Shown: positions 7,716-15,908 of the stretch, piece after piece | How positions within the stretch are numbered: the first letter of the stretch is position 1 | Layout of the letters: every line of letters starts with the position of its first letter | Virus record (IMG/VR): IMGVR_UViG_3300020454_001183 | Location: 1 to 64,000 of that record | Strand: one strand, 5' to 3' | DNA length: 64,000 nucleotides | From: a virus | Program-made: the position numbers and the translations under genes | The notes under the pieces: generated by a model | Seen by the model: only the letters and a program-made list of their open reading frames with translations | Told to the model about the DNA's origin: nothing | The model's database searches: none

Positions 7716-8516
7716 TTACCAAAAAGTTTTCTCTCTATCTGCATCAGGTTCGTAAGTAGTATGATGTACTACTTCCGTATTATATTCAGATGCTTCTTTA
7801 GGATAAGGTTTAGTCTCATGCTTTAACCTTTTTACCAAATCTCTTTTTTCTTTTTTAGATTGAGCAAGTATCTGTATGTATCTATGTTTTGGTGGCTCTT
7901 CTCTCCTCCAAAACTCTTTATAACCTTGCTTACCAATTTCTTTTCTAAGGTGTTCTAAGTTACCACTACCCCATAAATTAAATACACTTCTACTATGAAT
8001 CCAATCATGCGGGTCTTTAGTTAGTGATATACCCCAATTAGGCATTAGAGCAATATCAGTTGATAACCCTTGATATATCCAATTGGTTGCTTTGTAAATA
8101 CCACCAACATGTCCTTGTCCATTATCAGCATATGAAAGTAAAACTTTAATATTCTTATCATTTTCTTTTAACCATTGAAATGTTTTACCTAAAGCACAAC
8201 TCTCAATATTAGAACCATATCCATCATCAACATATAAACGAGTCAACTCTAAAATATTATCTTTACTTAATCCCTCACATACTGATGTAGATGCTTTTGC
8301 TCCTACTGGAAATCCATATACTGCTACTCCAATTAATTTGGAATCACCGAATTGTAATTTATCTTCAGTTTTATGATAAATACCTAACGGGTATCTACAC
8401 ATAGTCCAAGCATGGGTGTAATGTTTCTTAACTATAATATCCTTTGCTATAGATTTTGCTATAGGTGCTACATACACTTTAGATGCATCACAATAAAATT
8501 TACCCTCTTCTTTCAA
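7716..8516 (-). CDS. Mom-like DNA modification protein (second copy)
   Basis: The 266-residue protein resembles the phage Mu Mom family, GNAT-fold enzymes that convert adenine in DNA to a carbamoylmethyl-type derivative. Visible hallmarks are HYTHAW at 32-37 followed by PLGIY, LTRLYVDDGYGSNIES near 91-106, and the block at 128-150 containing SYAD, GQGHVGGIYKATNW and YQG. The C-terminal KHRYIQILA also matches its neighbour. It is clearly a paralog of the gene at 8500-9246, which it overlaps by 17 bases. Mom protects phage DNA from restriction. Whether the product here is the Mu modification is unknown, since the chemistry cannot be read from sequence. Confidence 0.78.
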   Translation of the reverse strand: MKEEGKFYCDASKVYVAPIAKSIAKDIIVKKHYTHAWTMCRYPLGIYHKTEDKLQFGDSKLIGVAVYGFPVGAKASTSVCEGLSKDNILELTRLYVDDGYGSNIESCALGKTFQWLKENDKNIKVLLSYADNGQGHVGGIYKATNWIYQGLSTDIALMPNWGISLTKDPHDWIHSRSVFNLWGSGNLEHLRKEIGKQGYKEFWRREEPPKHRYIQILAQSKKEKRDLVKRLKHETKPYPKEASEYNTEVVHHTTYEPDADREKTFW

Positions 8517-9246
8517 TCGGTTCTAATTTTTTAATTTCTAATTCATCCGTATCATTACTTTTTGGATAAGTTTCAGTTGGATGTTTTAATGTTTTTAATA
8601 TTTTTTTTCGTTCACCACCTTTTGCTAAGATGTAAACATATCTATGTTTTCTTGGTTCTTTACGAATCCAAAATGGTTTATCAACTTGTTCTTGTATTTT
8701 CTTTGGGTCATTTGTTCCATAATAAGGAAAGATAGTTCTACCATGCTGCCACTCACCATCTTCACTAAATTTAAAACTCCAACTATCATTATATCTAAGT
8801 GAGTTACCTTGATAAATCCAATTTGTAGCTTGGTAAATTGTACCAGCGTGTCCTTCTTTTGGGTCTGAGTATGATATTAATCCTTTAATTTGTGGTGTGT
8901 TTTCTCTTAACCATTTAAAACTTTGTCCTATAAACCAACTTTCTATATTTGAACCATAATCATCAAAGATAAAAACTCTAACTAACTCTAATACTTCTGT
9001 TCTTTCTAATAATGGTGATATTGATTGCCCACTTAATCTTCCGATAGGGTCTCCATAACATATTACACCGATGAGTTTTTCTGATGAATTAAAGAACTGA
9101 TGAGAATCATCTTCTATATATAATCCTAATGAATGTGATACTTTAGTCCAAAGATGTGAATAGTGATTCTTAACTATTATATCTTTAGCTACCGATTTAG
9201 AAATTTTTCTTACAGATAACTTTGAAGTATCACAATATTTTTTCAT
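8500..9246 (-). CDS. Mom-like DNA modification protein (first copy)
   Basis: The 248-residue protein shares the ordered Mom-family blocks with its downstream paralog: YCDTSKL at the N-terminus, KDIIVKNHYSHLW (HYSHLW 28-33), LGLY, VRVFIFDDYGSNIES near 90-103, and a block at 125-147 with SYSD, GHAGTIYQATNW and YQG. KHRYVYILAK ends the conserved region. Mu Mom is an acyltransferase-fold enzyme that modifies adenine N6 in DNA. The start overlaps the HTH gene stop (ATGA). Two diverged tandem copies suggest either two specificities or a heterodimer. Placement inside a ribonucleotide reductase and thioredoxin operon is unusual. Confidence 0.78.
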   Translation of the reverse strand: MKKYCDTSKLSVRKISKSVAKDIIVKNHYSHLWTKVSHSLGLYIEDDSHQFFNSSEKLIGVICYGDPIGRLSGQSISPLLERTEVLELVRVFIFDDYGSNIESWFIGQSFKWLRENTPQIKGLISYSDPKEGHAGTIYQATNWIYQGNSLRYNDSWSFKFSEDGEWQHGRTIFPYYGTNDPKKIQEQVDKPFWIRKEPRKHRYVYILAKGGERKKILKTLKHPTETYPKSNDTDELEIKKLEPIERRG

Positions 9247-9446
9247 AAACTACCAGACCAAAACTCATTAAGATGTTGCCAGGTCCGATTTTTTACAATT
9301 TTATTTATGTTAGCAGGTGATACCTTATTGTTACGAGCCATCACTTTTAAGTTGCGATGTCCCATTTTCCATAACCTTCTAATTGTTAAAACTTGCTCAT
9401 CCGTTAACTTTGCAGATGGATGAGTTTGACCTCTTCTTATTGGCAT
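9243..9446 (-). CDS. small helix-turn-helix protein
   Basis: This 67-residue protein begins MPIRRGQTHPSAKLTDEQV and continues through a helix pair ending in SPANINKIVKNRTWQHL. That pattern (AKLT-x-EQV, then VS-x-x-NI-x-x-IV-x-x-RTW) is the DNA-binding HTH found beside the HNH domain of phage homing-type endonucleases, but no HNH domain follows here. It may be a remnant, or a stand-alone DNA-binding protein. It sits between thioredoxin and the first Mom-like gene, overlapping the latter by four bases, so a role in delivering or regulating the Mom proteins is possible but unproven. Confidence 0.68.
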   Translation of the reverse strand: MPIRRGQTHPSAKLTDEQVLTIRRLWKMGHRNLKVMARNNKVSPANINKIVKNRTWQHLNEFWSGSL

Positions 9447-9710
9447 CTATAAATTTTCATTAATACTATTTGTATAAGCTAGTTCAGATTGTACTCCTAC
9501 AAATCTTTCAACTACTACATTATCTTTTACAATTAATACAGTAGGTACTGAACGAACATGGTATTGTTGAGCTTCTTCAAACTGCTCATCTATATCAATA
9601 TACGAAAAATTTACGGTATTTCCAAATTTTTGGGAAACATTTTCAAATATTGGTTTAAGTGCTTTGCAAGGACCACACCAACTAGCTTCAAATTTTTTTA
9701 CTTCTATCAT
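9447..9710 (-). CDS. trx: thioredoxin
   Basis: This short 87-residue thioredoxin has the WCGPC active site at residues 11-15, the cis-proline loop VRSVPT and the central strand FSYIDID. It lacks the extra N-terminal helix of E. coli thioredoxin. Thioredoxins reduce the C-terminal cysteine pair of class I ribonucleotide reductase, and NrdA here ends in such a pair (C589, C592). The gene is three reading frames downstream of nrdA in the same operon and overlaps the sulfotransferase-like gene by four bases (ATGA). T4 also carries its own reductant for this purpose (NrdC). Confidence 0.92.
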   Translation of the reverse strand: MIEVKKFEASWCGPCKALKPIFENVSQKFGNTVNFSYIDIDEQFEEAQQYHVRSVPTVLIVKDNVVVERFVGVQSELAYTNSINENL

Positions 9711-10318
9711 ATCAAATCTCCTTTGTTTTTTAAAATTCTTTCTTTTTTATCTTCTGATAAAAATTTATCTTTATATGTTTTACTAATTTTAAGTTTTAAA
9801 TAGTTTGATATCTTTTCCAAACCATCACCATAATATAAATCCTCATACCAAAAAATTGGTATATTATGAGTTTCTGATAACTCTTTTAGAGCTGATGAGT
9901 GATGTAAAAAATTCTTATAACATTCATTAACAACTCTTTTATCTATATTATCATATGGTTCTTTTGTACGATACTTAGAAAAATCATCACCATACTTAAT
10001 CTTTCTAAATGCCAAAGATTCTGATTGTTCTAATTTGTTTTTTCTATCAAACAAAATAACTTTATCAGATAACTTTATTATATCATTACCAAATTCACAT
10101 AAATCAGAATATCCACTTGGTAATCTGTGAATCATTAATTTATACAAATTATCTTTTTTCATTTTTAGATTTAAACTACCCTTCCAAGAAGGATTTAAAC
10201 CCATATTTTCCATATCATTCCCAAAAGGTGATATGATTAAATTTTTTTCTAAAACATTTTTTAGATATAACGATAGATTAGTTGCACCGCTTCGTGCAGT
10301 ACATAATATACTAACCAT
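9707..10318 (-). CDS. sulfotransferase-like P-loop protein
   Basis: I place the start at ATG 10318, with a GTG one codon earlier. The 203-residue product begins VSILCTARSGATNLSLYL, matching the 5'-phosphosulfate-binding loop of sulfotransferases (RSG[ST]T-type). Further on, VILFDRKNKLEQSESLAF matches the 3'-phosphate-binding region (R-x-N-x-x-x-Q-x-x-S). A late aromatic stretch IPIFWYEDLY also fits the family. Sulfotransferases move sulfate from PAPS to a hydroxyl or amine on sugars, peptides or small molecules. The acceptor is unknown. It overlaps the nrdA end by eight bases. The motifs are degenerate, so the family call is moderate. Confidence 0.6.
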   Translation of the reverse strand: MVSILCTARSGATNLSLYLKNVLEKNLIISPFGNDMENMGLNPSWKGSLNLKMKKDNLYKLMIHRLPSGYSDLCEFGNDIIKLSDKVILFDRKNKLEQSESLAFRKIKYGDDFSKYRTKEPYDNIDKRVVNECYKNFLHHSSALKELSETHNIPIFWYEDLYYGDGLEKISNYLKLKISKTYKDKFLSEDKKERILKNKGDLI

Positions 10319-12095
10319 CACACGCTACACAATCTGGGTCAACTGCTTTTGCTGCAATATCACCTCTGAGAACTGACTCTGTTCTCATATAGTATAATGT
10401 TTTAATACCTTGCTTCCAAGCTTCCATCGTAACTTGATTAATCCATTTAGGAGTAGCTATCGATGGGAATGCTAAGTTTAGTGAAACGGATTGGTCAATG
10501 TACTGTTGTCTAACACCAGCTTGTTTTACTAAATCCATTTGATTAATTTCTTTGAATGTTTTAAATACATCCTTTACTGGATATACTTTATCCCTATCAC
10601 CATTAGTTATATCTTTACAAAGAACCATTTTGTTATCTAAGTAACACCATTCATCTAATTCTTTTATACCTTGCACCGAACCACCATCTGCCATTATCTT
10701 ATCCCAAGTTTCTTTGTTGTTAATTTTTAACTTTCTTAATACCTTTTCTAATTCAGGATTTTTTCTAATAAATGTTCCTTTTGAAGTTTGTTCAGTAAAT
10801 ACATTAGCTGCCCAAGGCTCGATACCAGGTGATGAATTACCAGCTAATTTAGAGTTACTAACTGTTGGAGCAACTGCTCTGAGGTGAGTATTTCTAAATC
10901 CAGTTTCTTTACACCAAAGTGGTTCACCATATTCTGATGCTAAGTCTCTACTAGCTCTTTCTGATTCAATCTTTAACTGAGAAAAAATCTTACGAGTTTC
11001 AAATTGAGCTTCCATACCTTCAAATGGAATACCATTTTGTTGTAGGTAAGTGTGCCATCCTAAAACTCCTAATCCCAATGCTCTACCTTTTTCTGCTGAA
11101 CGAACTGAGTTTTCAAATCCTCTCATATTTTTTGCCTTTTGAATAAATTCTGAAAGTACTCCATCTAAAAACATAGTAGCTGTGTAAACTAAATCAGTAT
11201 TTTTCCACTCATTGTATTTAGCCAAGTTTAATGATGATAAACAACAAACAAATGAATGTGATTCATCTGTATGTAATACTATTTCAGAACAGATATTAGT
11301 CATAAAAACTTTTAATCCATTCTTTTTGTACATTTCAGGATTGTTTTTATTAGTATTACCTTTAAACATAATATAAGGTTCGCCCGTTGCTTTTCTTTTT
11401 TGTAGTAACTTTCCCCATTTTCTTCTAGCGTTTACCTCACCATCTTCTACCTTCCTCATAAACTTATCACCAACAACAGCACATTGATGAAGATTTAGAG
11501 ATTGTCTGTTTACATCTCCCTTTGGTTCTCTAATTTCTAACCAATCTTCAAAATCATCGTGTTCAATGTTAAGGTTTACGGATGCTGCTCCTCTTCTTAC
11601 TGAGCCTTGGTTAGTAGCAAGAATTGTAGAATCATAAATTTTAGCGAATGGTACTACACCATCAGATGTTCCATTACCAGTAATGTTAGAACCTGCTGGT
11701 CTAATTTGATTAATACCAATACCAACTCCACCGCCGTGTTTAGCAAGTAACATTAGTTCTAAGTTCTTTTTACCAATATCGTAAATGGAATCTGCCACAT
11801 CTATACCGAAACAAGAAATAGGTAATCCTCTATCAGTACCAGTGTTAGAAAGTACTGGTGTTGCTAAGTTTAACCAACCTTTCCATATATAATCAAAAAA
11901 CTTCGTTGCTAAAGCTGGTTTACCTAATCTCCTTGCAACAGTTGTTGCTACTCTCCAATAAGCATCTTTTGGCTTTTCACCTTCTAATAGATATCCTTTA
12001 GATATTGTTTTTACATATATTTCTGTGTTTGCCCAAGATGGAAAATCTACATCTAGTACCCAATCTAATTCAGCTCCGTAATTTGTTTTTGCCAT
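10311..12095 (-). CDS. nrdA: ribonucleotide reductase large subunit (class Ia)
   Basis: The 594-residue protein reduces ribonucleoside diphosphates together with NrdB. Key residues are visible: C95 in LPISCFGIDV, the N267-C269-E271 triad in TNICSEI, the active-site cysteine in FVCCLSSLNL (284-285), the radical-transfer tyrosine pair in KTLYYMRTES, and the terminal redox pair C589/C592 in DPDCVACDG. It is shorter than E. coli NrdA because the N-terminal ATP-cone is absent, so dATP feedback inhibition through that domain should be missing, as in several phages. A two-base gap separates it from the methyltransferase-dioxygenase gene. Confidence 0.97.
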   Translation of the reverse strand: MAKTNYGAELDWVLDVDFPSWANTEIYVKTISKGYLLEGEKPKDAYWRVATTVARRLGKPALATKFFDYIWKGWLNLATPVLSNTGTDRGLPISCFGIDVADSIYDIGKKNLELMLLAKHGGGVGIGINQIRPAGSNITGNGTSDGVVPFAKIYDSTILATNQGSVRRGAASVNLNIEHDDFEDWLEIREPKGDVNRQSLNLHQCAVVGDKFMRKVEDGEVNARRKWGKLLQKRKATGEPYIMFKGNTNKNNPEMYKKNGLKVFMTNICSEIVLHTDESHSFVCCLSSLNLAKYNEWKNTDLVYTATMFLDGVLSEFIQKAKNMRGFENSVRSAEKGRALGLGVLGWHTYLQQNGIPFEGMEAQFETRKIFSQLKIESERASRDLASEYGEPLWCKETGFRNTHLRAVAPTVSNSKLAGNSSPGIEPWAANVFTEQTSKGTFIRKNPELEKVLRKLKINNKETWDKIMADGGSVQGIKELDEWCYLDNKMVLCKDITNGDRDKVYPVKDVFKTFKEINQMDLVKQAGVRQQYIDQSVSLNLAFPSIATPKWINQVTMEAWKQGIKTLYYMRTESVLRGDIAAKAVDPDCVACDG

Positions 12096-12096
12096 T

Positions 12097-13212
12097 TTAT
12101 ATTAAATTTTTTTCTAAGTCTTTATTTTTTACTACAACCAATATTTGGTATTTTTTATTTTTGTTAACTTTCTTATAAGTTACATGCTGATAAGGTTTAT
12201 AAATCAAACACTCACCAACTTTTGGTTTTACGATTGAAAATGTTTTTCTATCATTCTTAAACCATTCATCATAAATTTCAACTTCACCACCTTCATAATC
12301 ATCATTTAATGTGAAATCATAAATCTGTTTAAATTGCTCATCATCACTAATAGGTAATCCTTTTATAGTTTCTATATGCCTATCATAACCATCACCCTCA
12401 TTATATTCGAAAAACCCACACCATACTTTTTTTAAATCAACAGCTTTGAAACTTAAAAATATAGTATCATTTAATAGTTTTTCAAATTCCTTATTATACT
12501 TTAGTTTGGTAAAATTAAATTTACGCTTATGTGATATTCCATCAATCTCTTTCTCAGCTTCGTAGTAATTTAAATTATTTTTATTATCAAAAATTATTTT
12601 ATTACATAGTTTTTTATTCAAAAGGGATTTTGATTCAAAATATTTTTCCTTTCTGAACTCATTAGCTACAAAGTATGTCCAACCTATTTTATGCGTTTTT
12701 GGTATTCTATAATCATTGCCCCAATAAACTTGAACTTCTTCTTTATTTAGATTAGTTCTAAATTTAGTGTATTCGAAAATACTTAAAACACAATTTTCAT
12801 TTGCAATAAGTTTTGCATACTTTTCAAAAGATTGATACTTGTCCCATTCATCAACTGATGGTGATGTGTGAAAATATTCCCATAATTTTTCATACTCTTC
12901 AAAAGTTTTTTTAGTACTAAAGTTTTCATCTTCAGGTGAAAAAGTATCCATATAGATACCATCAAATTTTTTACCTAATGATGGAATGATATCAATCCAA
13001 TCTCCAAAATGTAAATGAACATTTGGTTTATCCTTCGCCCATTCTTTGGCTCTTTGATAAACATCTTTTCTTTTTTCAATTATGGTTAACGATTTAACTC
13101 CCTTACTATAAAAGTACTTAGAGCTAATTCCCCATCCATAACCAACATCTAAAACATCTCCCCTCGTTTTCGAAATAATATCAAAAACAATTGGATTAAA
13201 ATTTTTTTCCAT
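12097..13212 (-). CDS. SAM methyltransferase-2OG/Fe(II) dioxygenase fusion
   Basis: The 371-residue protein joins two enzymes. Residues 1-100 have a SAM site DVGYGWG (22-28), an acidic strand ending TIIEK, and FDGIYMDTF (83-91), a pattern close to guanidinoacetate/arginine N-methyltransferase (GAMT/RMT2) enzymes. Residues 250-371 look like a prolyl-hydroxylase-type dioxygenase: H279-x-E281 as possible iron ligands, YEGGEVEIYDE, then GECLIY and the distal H343 with downstream Lys/Tyr (VNKNKKYQILVVV). The middle has no clear domain. Substrates are unknown; nucleotide, protein or small-molecule modification are all possible. Its position between nrdB and nrdA suggests a link to nucleotides, but this is inference. 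Confidence 0.75.
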   Translation of the reverse strand: MEKNFNPIVFDIISKTRGDVLDVGYGWGISSKYFYSKGVKSLTIIEKRKDVYQRAKEWAKDKPNVHLHFGDWIDIIPSLGKKFDGIYMDTFSPEDENFSTKKTFEEYEKLWEYFHTSPSVDEWDKYQSFEKYAKLIANENCVLSIFEYTKFRTNLNKEEVQVYWGNDYRIPKTHKIGWTYFVANEFRKEKYFESKSLLNKKLCNKIIFDNKNNLNYYEAEKEIDGISHKRKFNFTKLKYNKEFEKLLNDTIFLSFKAVDLKKVWCGFFEYNEGDGYDRHIETIKGLPISDDEQFKQIYDFTLNDDYEGGEVEIYDEWFKNDRKTFSIVKPKVGECLIYKPYQHVTYKKVNKNKKYQILVVVKNKDLEKNLI

Positions 13213-13216
13213 TTAC

Positions 13217-14212
13217 CTAAAATAAATCATCCCAGTCCTCACCTTCATTTGCTTTTGAATAATCAGTAGGTCTGATAGCGAAGAAATCAGTATGAGTGTG
13301 TCCACCTGTAAGATGGTAGAACCAGTCTAAATTAGATGCTTTATCTTTATCAAAATCAAAAATAGCAGTATATCCTAATTCTTTTAATTTTTGATTTGTT
13401 CTATCTTTTATAAATTCTTTTAAATCATCTGCTTTTAAATTTTCTAAATCACCCATCTCAAACATTTTATCAATAAATTTAAGTTCAAGTTCAACGATTA
13501 GATTAGCAGCTTCTTCTATGGAATCTTTACATTGTTCCTTTAGTTCGGGATATTCCTCACACATATGTCTGAACAATTGACAACCCATTCTACTGTGAAG
13601 TGATTCATCTCTTACACTCCACTTCATTTGTTGTCCAATTCCTTTTAATTTGTTTCTCATTTGAAATGAGTAAAGAACAGCAAAGGAAGAGTAGAGCGAT
13701 ACTCCTTCAGCAAATGCCGAAAATATCGCTAAGCTCCTACCAACTTCCTGTCTTGCTTTCTCATTAGTTTCTAAATCTGTGTGTTTCCACTCTGCAGAAG
13801 TTTGTGTTAGTAGCTCAAACTTTTCAGCTACCGCAGGTTCATGTAAGAACGCTGAGAAATCATCCAATCCTAAAGTTTCATTTAAATAAGAATAAGCAGT
13901 AGCATGAATGGTTTCTTGTGAACCAAACATCATTGCCATTTGTCTTATCTCATGTTTAGGAAACCAATCAGTTACCATATTAGTCCAATAGTCAGAAACT
14001 GCGCATTCTGTTTGTGCAAATCCTAATAGGATATTACCAACTAAATTCTTTTCAGCTTCTGTTAAAGTTTCATTCCAATCTTTAACATCCATCTGCATTG
14101 GAATCTCTGTATGTAACCAAAATGCTTGTGCTTGCTTTAACCAACCCTCATTGTAGTATATTGGGTATTCGAATGGTTTGAACGGTACTCGTTCTTTGAA
14201 TAATTTACTCAT
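13217..14212 (-). CDS. nrdB: ribonucleotide reductase small subunit (class Ia)
   Basis: The 331-residue ferritin-like subunit generates the tyrosyl radical used by NrdA. The expected metal ligands and radical residue are visible: E69 (in AQTEC, where E. coli has Asp84), E100 and H103 in SQETIHATAY, Tyr107 four residues after the His, E169 in FAEGVSLY, and E203/H206 in VRDESLHS. The C-terminus ends in EDWDDLF, the tail that docks on NrdA. A Glu instead of Asp at the first ligand position is a known variant among some small subunits. It is the first gene of the RNR operon, following the H1-like gene by 15 bases. Confidence 0.96.
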   Translation of the reverse strand: MSKLFKERVPFKPFEYPIYYNEGWLKQAQAFWLHTEIPMQMDVKDWNETLTEAEKNLVGNILLGFAQTECAVSDYWTNMVTDWFPKHEIRQMAMMFGSQETIHATAYSYLNETLGLDDFSAFLHEPAVAEKFELLTQTSAEWKHTDLETNEKARQEVGRSLAIFSAFAEGVSLYSSFAVLYSFQMRNKLKGIGQQMKWSVRDESLHSRMGCQLFRHMCEEYPELKEQCKDSIEEAANLIVELELKFIDKMFEMGDLENLKADDLKEFIKDRTNQKLKELGYTAIFDFDKDKASNLDWFYHLTGGHTHTDFFAIRPTDYSKANEGEDWDDLF

Positions 14213-14227
14213 GTCTTATAACCTTTA

Positions 14228-14398
14228 TTATTTGTTTTCTTCTACAGATGCTTTTCTATAATCTGTAACTAATTTTTTAATTTCCCCAATAGCTTTTCTA
14301 GCTCTACTTTTAGATGCTTTAGAAGTTCCATTGTGTTCTGTTTCAAATTGTAAATACAATTCTTTGATTTGTTCGAAAAGTTCATCTGATTTTGCCAT
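14228..14398 (-). CDS. histone H1-like protein (Hc1 type)
   Basis: This 56-codon gene starts at ATG 14398 with a good ribosome site (AAAGGAAAAAATT before the ATG) and ends at TAA 14228. The product runs MAKSDELFEQIKELYLQF and then continues with SKASKSRARKAIGEIKKL and TDYRKASVEENK. It closely follows the pattern of the short histone H1-like proteins common in Bacteroidota: an acidic/aromatic first helix, then an Arg/Lys-rich Ala-Arg-Lys-Ala helix, then YRK-x-S. Such proteins bind DNA non-specifically. A phage copy could compact phage DNA or compete with the host's protein. It is strong host evidence. Confidence 0.75.
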   Translation of the reverse strand: MAKSDELFEQIKELYLQFETEHNGTSKASKSRARKAIGEIKKLVTDYRKASVEENK

Positions 14399-14491
14399 AA
14401 TTTTTTCCTTTTGTTTTTAAGTGTTCGTAGATATAACTATTGTATATATTAGAAAAGATACACCTACATAAGTTAAATTTTTATCTTTCTT
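14399..14491 (-). promoter_or_regulatory. leader region before the H1-like gene
   Basis: This 93-base gap holds the ribosome site of the H1-like gene. Further upstream is an AT-rich stretch with TAATATATACAAT at about 14440 on the minus strand. It does not contain the 31-base class A promoter or the TATATTTATA motif. A promoter is expected here because the region separates helicase from the H1/RNR operon, but I cannot point to one. Confidence 0.3.
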
Positions 14492-15853
14492 CTAAAAGTT
14501 CATACTCTCCACATATTTTTTATGTAATAATTGCTTTCTTTCAATATTGCCACTAGCGGATTCTTTAGTTGAAAGTATCCCTTCGGTTGATGTTCCATCA
14601 TAAACTTCAATGAATCCAGTATTAGTATCCATTTTACAAGGAAATGTAATACCATCAGGTCCAAATCTATTTTTCATAATGTGGCATCTTGCAGTATTAT
14701 TGAGTTTATCTTTACTCTTTCTACTCCAACTCATAATGAAATCAGCATTCATTACTTTTGCGTAAGAATCTGAAATTTTATCGGCTTCTATAACCTCTGA
14801 ATCTATAGCTGAACGATTGGTTTGTGATGCAGTCCATATGGGAATACCATACTCACCACTCAAACCTCTCAAGTCGATGTAAACACCACCTTGCTCAGCA
14901 TATGTTGAATCAGTTTTGTTTGAATGTGATAGTAATAAATCTGCATAATCAATTAAGATTAAATCAGGTTTGTTATCATTAGCTATCATCTTATCAATAT
15001 GTTGTGCAACCTTTTTTGAAGATACTCCCTTTGGTGGAAAATACTTAATTAAAAGATTACCTTTTAATGATTTAATTTTTTCTATTACTTCATCTTTTCT
15101 TTCCTTTACATTGGCAGATGGTATTTTTGAGAATACTGTATCGTATCTTTGCCCTACATAGTGCTCAGAGAGTTCTAATGAGTAGTGAACAACACTCAAC
15201 CCCTGTCTTACTGCAGATGCTCCTAAAGCCGTTAGAATCCAAGTTTTACCAACACCTGATGGGGCTACTACAACACCTAACTCACCCGGCCCAAGTCCAC
15301 CATCCATTAAATCATTTACAGGTTGCCAATCAGAAGGTACTGTATCTCTTTTTACATCCTCTATACGAGATAAAAAATCATCTTTATAATCATGTCCTAA
15401 ATCAGTTTCAGTACCAACTTTCATAGCTTTATCCACCAAGTCTTTGATTCTATCAAAATTACCAGCTTTCAATAAATCAACGGATTGAAGGATTACTCCT
15501 TTTAAATTTTGGTTTCTACAAAATGCAGTAAATTCTTTTTTAATATAATCTAAATCTACATTACCAATCTGAGTATATACATGTCTAAGTTGTTCAACAA
15601 CTGTAGTTTTAAGAATCTCATTATCTAGTTTTGTTAACTTATGTTTGAAAACATCCATAGTTGGTGGTTTTCTAAACTCCTCATTATAATCTATGATTTC
15701 ATCAATAATCCACTTATTAGCCTCTGATTCAAAAAACTTTGGGGATAATATTTCGGAAAGTTTCTCTAAAAACTTACCATCGGTGAGTAATGCTGATACT
15801 ACTTTTGATTGAAATGAGTTACCAAATTTTGATAAATTATCTATTTCCTGCAT
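14492..15853 (-). CDS. gp41: replicative DNA helicase, DnaB/gp41-like
   Basis: This 453-residue protein has an N-terminal helical domain and a RecA-type ATPase core. The core carries a Walker A loop APSGVGKT at 197-204, a hydrophobic strand LILIDYADLLL as Walker B (Asp in DYAD), and the later arginine-finger region FIMSWSRK. It is the expected size for T4 gp41, the 5'-3' helicase hexamer that opens the fork and carries primase. No primase gene (T4 gp61) lies in this window. It has its own class A promoter just upstream and follows the clamp-loader small subunit by 55 bases. Confidence 0.9.
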   Translation of the reverse strand: MQEIDNLSKFGNSFQSKVVSALLTDGKFLEKLSEILSPKFFESEANKWIIDEIIDYNEEFRKPPTMDVFKHKLTKLDNEILKTTVVEQLRHVYTQIGNVDLDYIKKEFTAFCRNQNLKGVILQSVDLLKAGNFDRIKDLVDKAMKVGTETDLGHDYKDDFLSRIEDVKRDTVPSDWQPVNDLMDGGLGPGELGVVVAPSGVGKTWILTALGASAVRQGLSVVHYSLELSEHYVGQRYDTVFSKIPSANVKERKDEVIEKIKSLKGNLLIKYFPPKGVSSKKVAQHIDKMIANDNKPDLILIDYADLLLSHSNKTDSTYAEQGGVYIDLRGLSGEYGIPIWTASQTNRSAIDSEVIEADKISDSYAKVMNADFIMSWSRKSKDKLNNTARCHIMKNRFGPDGITFPCKMDTNTGFIEVYDGTSTEGILSTKESASGNIERKQLLHKKYVESMNF

Positions 15854-15873
15854 TTATAACTTTTATATTGTAA

Positions 15874-15904
15874 CAAATATACTAAAAATATTTGATATAT
15901 CCAA
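15874..15904 (-). promoter_or_regulatory. class A promoter, upstream of helicase
   Basis: Minus strand: TTGG at 15904-15901, 19 bases, then TATATTTG at 15881-15874. This copy is an exact match to the Bacteroidota -7 consensus TAnnTTTG, whereas most other copies read TATATTAG. ATG follows 20 bases downstream. Confidence 0.8.
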
Positions 15905-15908
15905 ATAT

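Noticed and set aside
9243-9446. HNH homing endonuclease
   Set aside because: Only the HTH-like part is present; no HNH motif occurs in the 67 residues or in adjacent frames.
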